From the NCBI GenBank assembly GCA_902560045.1, contig CACEKJ010000003.1:25035-89034 (forward strand): a stretch of DNA of 64,000 nucleotides. Direction: 5' to 3'. The DNA is from an uncultured Bacteroidota bacterium. Lineage in GTDB: Bacteria; Bacteroidota; Bacteroidia; Flavobacteriales; Flavobacteriaceae. Shown here in pieces: positions 17,190-24,848 of this stretch. The notes below the pieces were generated by a model. The model was given only the letters and a program-made list of their open reading frames with translations, was not told where the DNA came from and searched no databases. How positions within the stretch are numbered: the first letter of the stretch is position 1; each line of letters begins with the position of its first letter. The translations under genes and the position numbers were made by a program.

Positions 17190-18224
17190 ATGCCAATGGA
17201 TCAAATTCAATTAAATAAAGTTACACAAAGTGTTGAAAAAGGAAAGGTTGCAAACACGTATTTACTTGTCGGCAACAAAGGGGCTAGTGGTCTTGAAGGA
17301 GCTGTTAATTTAATCAAGTCTATTCTTAGAAGTCCATTCGCTGGTCTAGACATTCCATTACAACAAAAAGCAATTGAAAAGCTTCAAAATTGTAGTCATC
17401 CAGATATTCACTATATATATCCCGTTAACACAACAAGTGAAATCAAAAAAAATCCTAAATCTTCAGACTTTATACAACACTGGAGAGAGCTTACTCAAAA
17501 GAACTTTGATTTTGAGTTAAAGGATTGGTATGAAAAAATCGGACTAGGAAATAAGCAAGGAGCAATTAATAAAGATGAAGCAGAAAAGATTGCAAAGACA
17601 GCTTGCCTAAAGTCTTATGAGGGTGGGGTAAAAATATTTATTATATGGATGGCGGAAAAACTCAATATTTCCGCTTCAAACAAGCTTCTCAAGCTGTTGG
17701 AAGAACCCCCAGAAAGAACGGTTTTCATTCTGGTTTGTAATAGTGAAAAAGGCCTGTTAAGAACAATTATTTCAAGATGTCAAAAAATCAATTTATTTTC
17801 TCAAAGTGTTGATAATCAAAGTGTTGAAGATGAAAATGAGGTTGTTTTCGTAGAATGGGTACGAGCAGCTTTCAAAGTGAAGTCAAAAAAAGAGGCTATC
17901 AATGATCTTGTCGCGTTTTCTGAAACGATGAGTAAAAAAACTCGTGAGCAACAAAAACAATTTTTAAGCTACTGCTCTGTTGTTTTTCAAGACTCAATCT
18001 TACATAGTTACAAAATAAAAAACCGTGAAAATAAGTACACAAACGGGCTTGATTTAAAAAAATTCGCCCCGTTTGTACACGAAGAGAACATATTGGACTT
18101 TTACAATGAAGTTCAAAAGGGTTATGAGGATATTGAAAGAAACGGGAACCCTAAAATTATCTTCCTGGACATTTCAATAAAACTAACTAGATTGCTACAC
18201 AAGAAAAAAACTGAGTATGCATAA
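17190..18224 (+). CDS. holB: DNA polymerase III subunit delta'
   Basis: A 344-residue clamp-loader subunit. The N-terminal region has ANTYLLVGNKGASG in the P-loop position, which lacks the Lys-Thr/Ser of a working Walker A; delta' subunits are often non-ATP-binding. The middle carries the family's ASNKLLKLLEEPPERTVFIL (about 158-177) and the TIISRCQKI sensor-type SRC motif (about 194-202), leaving the C-terminal collar region without recognisable motifs. It would load the beta clamp at the replication fork. Start is the ATG at 17190; a second ATG at 17196 is possible. Its end overlaps the next gene by eight bases. Confidence 0.88.
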   Translation: MPMDQIQLNKVTQSVEKGKVANTYLLVGNKGASGLEGAVNLIKSILRSPFAGLDIPLQQKAIEKLQNCSHPDIHYIYPVNTTSEIKKNPKSSDFIQHWRELTQKNFDFELKDWYEKIGLGNKQGAINKDEAEKIAKTACLKSYEGGVKIFIIWMAEKLNISASNKLLKLLEEPPERTVFILVCNSEKGLLRTIISRCQKINLFSQSVDNQSVEDENEVVFVEWVRAAFKVKSKKEAINDLVAFSETMSKKTREQQKQFLSYCSVVFQDSILHSYKIKNRENKYTNGLDLKKFAPFVHEENILDFYNEVQKGYEDIERNGNPKIIFLDISIKLTRLLHKKKTEYA

Positions 18225-19131
18225 TAAGTGGTTTGCAATTGCTAATCCCAAATCTCGCGCGGGGAAATCAGAGGGGCTTTTGAATAGGGTAGAGGCTCTG
18301 CTAATTAAAAATCAAATTGACTTTGAATTACATAAAACTTCTGTTGCCGGCGATGAAATAATGTTGGTGGAAAAGGCAACGTCTTTAGGGTATAGAAAAA
18401 TCCTTTGTATTGGAGGCGATGGAACAATTCAAAAAATTGTTGCTGGAATACAAATTCAAAAAAACATTCCCAAAGAGAATATTTTATTTGGTTTAGTGCC
18501 TTTAGGGACAGGGAATGATTGGGCAAAATCCAAAGGGATTTCCTTAAAAATATCAGAAAGTATCCCTTTTTTAAATTCAGGAAAAATAAAAGCACAAGAT
18601 GTTGGTTTGGCTAATATAAAAGCTGGTAAAAAAGAAATTAAAAGATATTTTATAACATATTCTGGTGTGGGCTTTGACTCATTTATGTTAAAGAAAATCC
18701 AAAGTTATAAGTGGCTTGGTAAATTTTCCTATTTGTTTTGTGCGCTAATGAACTTTATGAATTACAAAAATATTGAGGTTGAAATCGAAACAGATGATGC
18801 CAAAATAAATAGTAGGGTTTTTTTGCTTGGCGTAGGGTTATGTAAATTTACTGGCGGAGGCATGCAGCTAATTAAAACTCCTGCGGGAACCAATGGACAG
18901 CTAAACATGACTATTGCACAAGATTTAAGCAAAATGGAAATAATTAAAATTTTTTTTAGTCTTTTTAATGGGGGTGTATTTAAGAAACGTAAAATTTTGA
19001 CACTATCATCTGAAAAAATTTTAATCGTCGCTAAAAACACTGTTTTAACGTGTCAGGGGGATGGTGAGATTTTTGGAGCTGGAAAAGTGAGTTATTCTGT
19101 CGTTAAAAAAGGGCTCCGTTATATTTCTTGA
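18217..19131 (+). CDS. Diacylglycerol/lipid kinase family protein (YegS/DagK-like)
   Basis: A 304-residue protein with the DAGK catalytic domain. The N-terminal ANPKSRAGKSEG resembles the nucleotide-binding loop, LCIGGDGTIQKIV (about 67-79) is the GGDGT signature, and LVPLGTGNDWAKSKGI (about 92-107) is the second conserved block. It probably phosphorylates a lipid such as diacylglycerol at the inner membrane; the exact substrate is unknown. It overlaps holB by eight bases and should be co-transcribed. Its end overlaps the convergent methyltransferase gene by 13 bases, so both stop codons lie within the other gene. Confidence 0.9.
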   Translation: MHNKWFAIANPKSRAGKSEGLLNRVEALLIKNQIDFELHKTSVAGDEIMLVEKATSLGYRKILCIGGDGTIQKIVAGIQIQKNIPKENILFGLVPLGTGNDWAKSKGISLKISESIPFLNSGKIKAQDVGLANIKAGKKEIKRYFITYSGVGFDSFMLKKIQSYKWLGKFSYLFCALMNFMNYKNIEVEIETDDAKINSRVFLLGVGLCKFTGGGMQLIKTPAGTNGQLNMTIAQDLSKMEIIKIFFSLFNGGVFKKRKILTLSSEKILIVAKNTVLTCQGDGEIFGAGKVSYSVVKKGLRYIS

Positions 19132-19961
19132 ATTTTTTTGAAGACAAAATAGTTTGAAGAATATTGTCCGTTGAAAAATGCTTTAAAGTTTGAAATTGTA
19201 CCAATCACAATAGACCTTAATATCGGTAGTTTAGATCCTTTATATTTTTCGGAAAGAAAAGAAGCATAGTATGAGTCTATAAAAAGTGGATACTCGGAAT
19301 GAAAAATAAATTTATTTCTTTCAAAAACCTTTCTTAAACCTGTTTTGTTAAAGTGCCACAAGTGTCTGGGAGTATCATACCCAGCCCATAAATTTTTATA
19401 ATACTTTGCGTCATAAGAGTTGTAGTTCGGAACTGCAACAACCACTAGTCCGTTTTTAGAAAGAACATCATGGAAGCGCATGATTGTCTTTTCTAAATCA
19501 TGGACGTGCTCAATTGAATGCCATGCTGTAATGGTTTTAAAACCAACATCTGATAATTCCTCGTCAAAAATAGAATGGCTAATTTTTTTTGATTTATTTC
19601 GAAAAGGATCAACCCCATAAGAGTTATAGCCTTTGTTATTCATTTGTTTTAAAAAATATCCCTCTCCACAACCAAAATCAAGAAGGCTTCCTTGAGTTAA
19701 GAGGTGTTTGATAGAGTTGTATTTGAGCTTAAAGTTTATGGCTCTAAAAAGCCTGTAAAAAAAGGAAAACAAACCATCTGATTTACTGTTGTGTGAAAGA
19801 TAGTCTTCTGCTTTATAGTATTTTTGTATTTCTTCTTTTGGGGGAAGTGGGTCTGTTTTTAAGAGCCCTTCCTGTTCTGTTTTTATTACTGAAAAAACTT
19901 CTTTTGTTAAAAAAAAGTCTTTGGTTTTTATGTGTGTTTTGTTTTGTTCCACGTGAAACAT
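19119..19961 (-). CDS. Class I SAM-dependent methyltransferase
   Basis: A 280-residue methyltransferase of the Methyltransf_23 type: motif I LLDFGCGEGYFLKQM (about 92-106), an acidic residue in YGVDPF, and AWHSIEHVHDL and VVVAVPNYNSYDA for the later motifs. The downstream PRHLWHF is typical of this group. The substrate is unknown. The ATG at 19961 directly follows the mnmG stop, so the genes are translationally linked. The first six codons (MFHVEQ) are largely a parS site, so the N-terminus is shaped by the DNA element rather than protein need. Confidence 0.88.
   Translation of the reverse strand: MFHVEQNKTHIKTKDFFLTKEVFSVIKTEQEGLLKTDPLPPKEEIQKYYKAEDYLSHNSKSDGLFSFFYRLFRAINFKLKYNSIKHLLTQGSLLDFGCGEGYFLKQMNNKGYNSYGVDPFRNKSKKISHSIFDEELSDVGFKTITAWHSIEHVHDLEKTIMRFHDVLSKNGLVVVAVPNYNSYDAKYYKNLWAGYDTPRHLWHFNKTGLRKVFERNKFIFHSEYPLFIDSYYASFLSEKYKGSKLPILRSIVIGTISNFKAFFNGQYSSNYFVFKKIQEI
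19945..19960 (+). other. parS chromosome-partition site 1 (TGTTCCACGTGAAACA)
   Basis: An exact match to the 16-bp ParB-binding parS sequence known from Bacillus subtilis and widely conserved. It lies across the first codons of the methyltransferase gene, just after mnmG. Chance occurrence of a 16-mer in 64 kb is negligible. A second copy in the opposite orientation is at 21839. Confidence 0.9.
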
Positions 19962-21833
19962 TTATCGCCCCATAAAGACAAGCAAAACAGAAATGTCGTT
20001 AGGGGAGACCCCGCTAATTCTTGATGCTTGAGAAATGGTTTCAGGCTTAATTTTTCTTAGCTTTTCTAAAGCTTCGGCACTTATGGATTTAAGCTTTTTA
20101 TAATCAAAATCTTTGGGGATTTTAACCGACTCAAGCCTATTAAGCTTGTCAGCATTAGCTTTTTCTTTTTCAATGTAGCCACTGTATTTTATTTGTATTT
20201 CTGCTTGGTCTTGTACCTCTTTAGAAAAATTGTTTGAGTCTATGAAAGAAGAAATAGACTCGCATTTTTTAAGGTCGTCAAGAAAAATATTTGGGCGTGA
20301 AAGAATCTTGTCTGCCTTGCCAGATTGCTTTATTTTTGCGGATTTTTTTTGGTCCAATATGCTATTAATTTCAGAAGGTAAGATGCTCTGTTTTTTCAGG
20401 TATGAAATCAAGCTAGATGAGTCTGAATATTTTGTTTCGCAAGCAGCAAGTCGTTCAGAGTCTGCAAGACCAATATCATGACTGATTTTTGTTAATCTCT
20501 GGTCCGCATTATCTTGTCTTAAGAGCATTCTATACTCTGCTCTTGATGTAAACATTCTGTATGGCTCTTCGGTTCCTTTTGTGATTAAATCATCTATTAA
20601 AACTCCAATATAAGCCTGGTCTCTTTTTAAAATTAAAGGGGGTTTGTTCTGTATTTTTTTTACTGCATTTATTCCTGCGATAAGACCTTGTGAGCCTGCT
20701 TCTTCATATCCTGTTGTCCCATTAATTTGTCCTGCAAAAAAAAGATTTTCAATTATTTTAGTTTCTAATGAGTAGGTGAGTTGGGTTGGGAAAAAATAGT
20801 CGTATTCAATCGCGTATCCTGGTCTGAAGAACTTTACATTCTCAAATCCAGAAACAGCCCTCAATGCAGTAAACTGAACCTCTTCAGGTAAAGAAGTAGA
20901 GAACCCGTTAACATATACTTCTACTGTATTCCATCCTTCTGGCTCAACGAATAGTTGATGCCTTTCTCTTTCTGAAAATCTGTGTATTTTATCTTCAATT
21001 GAAGGACAGTATCTTGGACCAATACTTTTAATTCTGCCGTTAAACATTGGGGATCTGTCAAATCCGTCACGCAGCAAGTCATGTACCTCAGGGCTTGTGT
21101 AGGTCATATGACAGGAAACCTGCTTTTTTAGCGGCTGAGTTGCATTCAAATAAGAGAATTTTTGCGGATTAGAGTCGCCTGGCTGTTCTATCATCTTAGA
21201 ATAGTCGAGAGACCTTCCGTCAACTCGTGGGGGAGTACCTGTCTTCATTCTACCAGACTCAAAACCAAGAGAGACAAGTTGTTCTGTAATTCCTGTTGCT
21301 GCTTTCTCTCCTGCACGGCCGCCACCAAAATTTTTATCGCCAACGTGTATAAGTCCATTGAGAAAAGTTCCGTTCGTGAGCACAACTGATTTGGCCTTTA
21401 TTTTTTGACCAAGACCAGTAACCACTCCAACAAGTTTGTCTTTTTCCATCCACAAAGACTTAACCATTTCTTGATAAAAATCTAAGTTTGGTGTTGCTTC
21501 CAACATTTCTCTCCAATACTGGGCGAAAAGTGCCCTGTCGTTTTGTGCTCTTGGGCTCCACATTGCCGGGCCTTTTGATAGGTTTAACATTTTAAATTGG
21601 ATTGCAGACTTGTCTGTGACAATGGCGCTATATCCGCCCAAAGCATCAATTTCGCGAACAATTTGGCCTTTTGCTATTCCTCCCATAGCAGGGTTGCATG
21701 ACATTTGACCAATGGTTTGTAAATTCATGGTTACCAAAAGAGTTTTGGCGCCAAGATTTGCTGCTGCTGCCGCTGCTTCACTACCGGCGTGGCCGCCGCC
21801 AACTACAATAACATCGTATTCTTGATTAAACAT
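19962..21833 (-). CDS. mnmG: tRNA uridine-5-carboxymethylaminomethyl(34) synthesis enzyme MnmG
   Basis: With MnmE it modifies the wobble uridine of several tRNAs, using FAD, NADH and methylene-tetrahydrofolate. Its 623 residues are the usual length. The FAD-binding motif VVGGGHAGSEAAAAA begins near residue 10, and the family signatures GGRAGEKAATGI, MKTGTPPRVDG and AGQINGTTGYEEAGSQGL are all present. The C-terminal helical domain is complete. Its ATG at 21833 is preceded by a second parS site, itself between the -7 box and the start codon. The methyltransferase gene follows without a gap. Confidence 0.98.
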   Translation of the reverse strand: MFNQEYDVIVVGGGHAGSEAAAAAANLGAKTLLVTMNLQTIGQMSCNPAMGGIAKGQIVREIDALGGYSAIVTDKSAIQFKMLNLSKGPAMWSPRAQNDRALFAQYWREMLEATPNLDFYQEMVKSLWMEKDKLVGVVTGLGQKIKAKSVVLTNGTFLNGLIHVGDKNFGGGRAGEKAATGITEQLVSLGFESGRMKTGTPPRVDGRSLDYSKMIEQPGDSNPQKFSYLNATQPLKKQVSCHMTYTSPEVHDLLRDGFDRSPMFNGRIKSIGPRYCPSIEDKIHRFSERERHQLFVEPEGWNTVEVYVNGFSTSLPEEVQFTALRAVSGFENVKFFRPGYAIEYDYFFPTQLTYSLETKIIENLFFAGQINGTTGYEEAGSQGLIAGINAVKKIQNKPPLILKRDQAYIGVLIDDLITKGTEEPYRMFTSRAEYRMLLRQDNADQRLTKISHDIGLADSERLAACETKYSDSSSLISYLKKQSILPSEINSILDQKKSAKIKQSGKADKILSRPNIFLDDLKKCESISSFIDSNNFSKEVQDQAEIQIKYSGYIEKEKANADKLNRLESVKIPKDFDYKKLKSISAEALEKLRKIKPETISQASRISGVSPNDISVLLVFMGR

Positions 21834-21838
21834 ATTCT

Positions 21839-21854
21839 TGTTTCACGTGGAACA
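21839..21854 (-). other. parS chromosome-partition site 2 (TGTTTCACGTGGAACA on the plus strand)
   Basis: The exact reverse complement of the site at 19945, giving an inverted pair about 1.9 kb apart around mnmG. It lies in the mnmG 5' leader, between the -7 box (21863-21870) and the ATG (21833). Confidence 0.9.
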
Positions 21855-21862
21855 TTCTTTTG

Positions 21863-21870
21863 CAAATATA
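21863..21870 (-). promoter_or_regulatory. -7 promoter element TATATTTG for mnmG
   Basis: An exact TAnnTTTG match on the minus strand, 29 bases before the mnmG ATG. The parS site is immediately downstream, so bound ParB could block early elongation. Confidence 0.55.
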
Positions 21871-21872
21871 AT

Positions 21873-22295
21873 TCATTTGAAAGAGGTCTGATAAATCTTA
21901 ATATATAAGTCTTCTTTGTTTCTCATTTTTAGTTTTGATTCATCAGCCTTATCGTCATGGCCACAAACATGAAGAAGTGCATGAACCAAAACCCTAACCA
22001 TCTCATTTTCAGCGGTTTGACTATATTTTTTAGCATTGGACTGAACTTCTTCAGGGCAGATGTAAGCCTCAGCTTTTAGCTCTTTATCTGTGCTATAATC
22101 AAAGGTTATAACATCTGTAACGTAGTCATGTGAAAGGTGCTTTTTATTGATTCGTGTGATTTCTTCAGCAGAAACAAAGTGATAATAAAATTGAGACAAG
22201 GTATATCCTTCTTGTACAGAAACGTGCAAAAGAAGTTTTCGTAATTCTTCTGTGTTCTTTAAGACAAAGGGTGTAGTGTGTATAAAATCAATCAT
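21873..22295 (-). CDS. ybeY: Endoribonuclease YbeY (rRNA maturation factor)
   Basis: A 140-residue metalloprotein acting in 16S rRNA 3'-end maturation and ribosome quality control. The zinc motif is VHALLHVCGHDDK: His105, His109 and, in the third ligand position, Asp115 rather than the classical His. I associate an Asp at this place with Bacteroidota members. The N-terminal half has the expected DVITFDYS strand. Start ATG at 22295 has a TAGATTTG -7 box 10 bases upstream. It precedes mnmG by 39 bases, but mnmG has its own promoter-like box. Confidence 0.93.
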   Translation of the reverse strand: MIDFIHTTPFVLKNTEELRKLLLHVSVQEGYTLSQFYYHFVSAEEITRINKKHLSHDYVTDVITFDYSTDKELKAEAYICPEEVQSNAKKYSQTAENEMVRVLVHALLHVCGHDDKADESKLKMRNKEDLYIKIYQTSFK

Positions 22296-22305
22296 AAATT
22301 ATAAG

Positions 22306-22313
22306 CAAATCTA
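22306..22313 (-). promoter_or_regulatory. -7 promoter element TAGATTTG for ybeY
   Basis: An exact TAnnTTTG match on the minus strand, 10 bases before the ybeY ATG. Confidence 0.5.
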
Positions 22314-22339
22314 CACAATCAATTGAAAGATTATTGTTT

Positions 22340-22347
22340 TATATTTG
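22340..22347 (+). promoter_or_regulatory. -7 promoter element TATATTTG for gltX
   Basis: An exact TAnnTTTG match 13 bases before the TTG start of gltX at 22361. Confidence 0.5.
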
Positions 22348-22360
22348 ATAAAAATTCGTT

Positions 22361-23839
22361 TTGACAAATAAAAAAGTATGCGTGCGTTTTGCTCCAAGCC
22401 CAACAGGGCCTCTACATATTGGTGGAGTGCGGACCGCGTTATTTAATTATTTGTATGCAAAAAAATCTGGCGGTAAATTTCTTATAAGAATTGAGGATAC
22501 GGATAAAAAAAGAGAGGTTTCTGGGGCGGAAAACTATATTGTTGAATCGCTTAAGTGGTGTGGAATTGAGGCCGATCAAGAGCCGTGCAGACAAAGCGAA
22601 AGAAAAGCCATTTATAACGAACATGTTACAAAGTTGTTAAAAGAAGGCAAAGCTTATTATGCTTTTGACACAGAGGGAGAGCTCCTAACATTGAGAGAAA
22701 ACGAAGAAAAAAAGGGCAAGACTTTTATTTACAATTGGCGCAATAGAAGCTCTTTAAATAACTCACTCTGCTTAGATGAGAAAGAGGTTCAAGAAAAAAT
22801 AGAGAACAAAGAAAAGTATGTGGTTCGGTTTAAGTGTCCTAGTGAGTCTGAGGTAAAGACTTATGACATAGTCCGAGGTGATTCTTCAATTGACTCGTCT
22901 TTGCTAGACGATAAGATTTTGGTAAAAGCGGACGGAATGCCAACTTATCATTTTGCAAATGTTGTGGACGATTATTTGATGGGCATAACACACGTTATAA
23001 GGGGCGAGGAGTGGCTTCCCTCACTTGCCCTACACACACTTCTTTATGAGGCCTTTGGGTGGAAGAGCCCAAAGTATGCCCATCTCCCATTGATACTTAA
23101 CCCTAACGGTAAAGGAAAGCTAAGTAAGAGAAGTGGGGAAAAAAACGGATTTCCTGTTTTTCCCATTCGCTGGAAAGGAGAAAAAGAAATCCTTGGATTC
23201 AAAGAGATAGGGATATTGCCTGAGGCTCTTATTAACTATATTTCAACTCTTGGGTGGACTCCTGACGAGACAAAAGAAGTTTTATCCTTAAACGAGTTAA
23301 AAGAGCTTTTTAGTTTAGAAAAAGTGGTTTCTTCATCTGCAAACTTTGACTTTGAAAAGCTTAAGTGGTACAACCACCAACATATTCAAAAAACCCAAAA
23401 CGATGAGTTGTTAAGGGTTTTGCTAAACACAAAAAAAGAGGATGATTATGATGTTGTTAAGCTAGAGAATGCCATTGGGCTTGTCAAAGAAAGAGCAAAC
23501 ACCGTCAATGAGCTTTGGGAACTTTCAAGATATTTGTTTGTTGAGCCAAAATCTTATGATGAAAAGAGTCTTAAAAGAATACTTAAACCAGGCGGAAAAG
23601 AGATTGTAGAAACAATTATATCAATGGCGGGTTCAGAAAGTGGGCGAGCAGACTCATTTGTGGAGGGGGTAAAAAATTCTTGCATAGACAAAGGTTTTTC
23701 TGCAGGACAAATAATGATGACTGTTAGGGTGGTTTTAGTAGGGGCGCTTAACGGAATTGATCTACAAGAAATTGTGTCCTTCATCGGTTTAGAAGAAACT
23801 TCTAGTCGCGCAAAAGAAGCTTTGTTAAAGGTATTTTAA
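22361..23839 (+). CDS. gltX: Glutamyl-tRNA synthetase
   Basis: Charges tRNA-Glu with glutamate; class I enzyme of 492 residues, normal length. The first motif is FAPSPTGPLHIGGVRTALFN (about 10-29, HIGH-type), followed by RIEDTDKKR. The KMSKS-type loop is KGKLSKRSG near residue 252. The C-terminal anticodon-binding domain is complete. The start codon is TTG at 22361: there is an in-frame stop at 22349 and no ATG or GTG before the conserved N-terminal motif. It is divergent from ybeY. Confidence 0.97.
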   Translation: MTNKKVCVRFAPSPTGPLHIGGVRTALFNYLYAKKSGGKFLIRIEDTDKKREVSGAENYIVESLKWCGIEADQEPCRQSERKAIYNEHVTKLLKEGKAYYAFDTEGELLTLRENEEKKGKTFIYNWRNRSSLNNSLCLDEKEVQEKIENKEKYVVRFKCPSESEVKTYDIVRGDSSIDSSLLDDKILVKADGMPTYHFANVVDDYLMGITHVIRGEEWLPSLALHTLLYEAFGWKSPKYAHLPLILNPNGKGKLSKRSGEKNGFPVFPIRWKGEKEILGFKEIGILPEALINYISTLGWTPDETKEVLSLNELKELFSLEKVVSSSANFDFEKLKWYNHQHIQKTQNDELLRVLLNTKKEDDYDVVKLENAIGLVKERANTVNELWELSRYLFVEPKSYDEKSLKRILKPGGKEIVETIISMAGSESGRADSFVEGVKNSCIDKGFSAGQIMMTVRVVLVGALNGIDLQEIVSFIGLEETSSRAKEALLKVF

Positions 23840-23918
23840 CATTATTTTAAAAGTTTATTTTTTTTTTAGGAGGACCTTTTACTTATATTGTTCGTTACGA
23901 ACCAAATAAATTTTAAAA

Positions 23919-24848
23919 ATGATTTTATATACAATATTGTTACCTATCGGACTGTTACTTTTATTCTTTACTTTTTTTATTGTAAAGCAACAGTCTGCTG
24001 CTGTTATTGAACGATTCGGTAAGTTTGTAAGCATTCGTCAATCCGGACTACAAATTAAAGTGCCTATTATCGACAGTGTAGCCGGAAGGCTTAGTTTAAG
24101 GATTCAGCAGCTTGACGTTGTAGTCGAAACAAAAACAAAAGACGATGTTTTTGTAAAGCTTAAAGTCTCTGTTCAGTTTAAAGTGATTAAAGAAAAGGTT
24201 TATGATGCTTTTTATAAGCTTGACAACCCCGCAGACCAAATCACGAGTTTCATTTTTGATGTTGTTCGTGCCGAGGTTCCTAAGCTAATCCTTGATGATG
24301 TATTTATTAAAAAAGACGATGTTGCCATTGCTGTAAAGTCAGAGATTCAAGAAGCAATGACAGAATATGGGTTTCAAATAATTAAAACCCTTGTGACAGA
24401 CATTGATCCAGACGCCCAGGTAAAAGAATCAATGAATAGAATTAACGCTTCCGAAAGAGAAAAGGTTGCTGCGCAATTCGAAGGAGAAGCACAAAAAATA
24501 TTGATCGTTGAAAGAGCAAAAGCTGAGGCTGAAAGCAAAAGACTTCAAGGGCAAGGAATTGCCGATCAAAGACGTGAAATTGCAAGAGGTCTTGAGGACT
24601 CTGTAAAGGTTTTAAATGGTGTTGATATAAATTCTCAAGAAGCGTCTGCGCTAATAGTTGTAACGCAACACTATGACACCCTTCAGTCTGTGGGGTCTGC
24701 GTCCAACAGTAATTTGATATTGATGCCCAACTCCCCTCAGGCAGGATCAGAAATGCTAAACAATATGGTTGCTTCTTTTACTGCAAGCAATCAAATTGGA
24801 GAAGAAATGAAAGCTGCAAAGCTTAGAAAAAAACCTGAAGCAAAGTAA
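23919..24848 (+). CDS. SPFH/Band 7 domain protein (stomatin-like)
   Basis: A 309-residue protein with an N-terminal membrane helix (about 4-22), followed by a Band 7 domain beginning QQSAAVIERFGKFVSIRQSG. After it comes a long helical region rich in Ala, Glu and Arg (EREKVAAQFEGEAQKI, AESKRLQGQGIADQRR; about 180-230), as in slipin/stomatin-like proteins. It probably oligomerises at the membrane as a scaffold. Whether an NfeD partner exists is not visible here. It starts 79 bases after gltX and ends directly against the convergent glnS. Confidence 0.88.
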   Translation: MILYTILLPIGLLLLFFTFFIVKQQSAAVIERFGKFVSIRQSGLQIKVPIIDSVAGRLSLRIQQLDVVVETKTKDDVFVKLKVSVQFKVIKEKVYDAFYKLDNPADQITSFIFDVVRAEVPKLILDDVFIKKDDVAIAVKSEIQEAMTEYGFQIIKTLVTDIDPDAQVKESMNRINASEREKVAAQFEGEAQKILIVERAKAEAESKRLQGQGIADQRREIARGLEDSVKVLNGVDINSQEASALIVVTQHYDTLQSVGSASNSNLILMPNSPQAGSEMLNNMVASFTASNQIGEEMKAAKLRKKPEAK

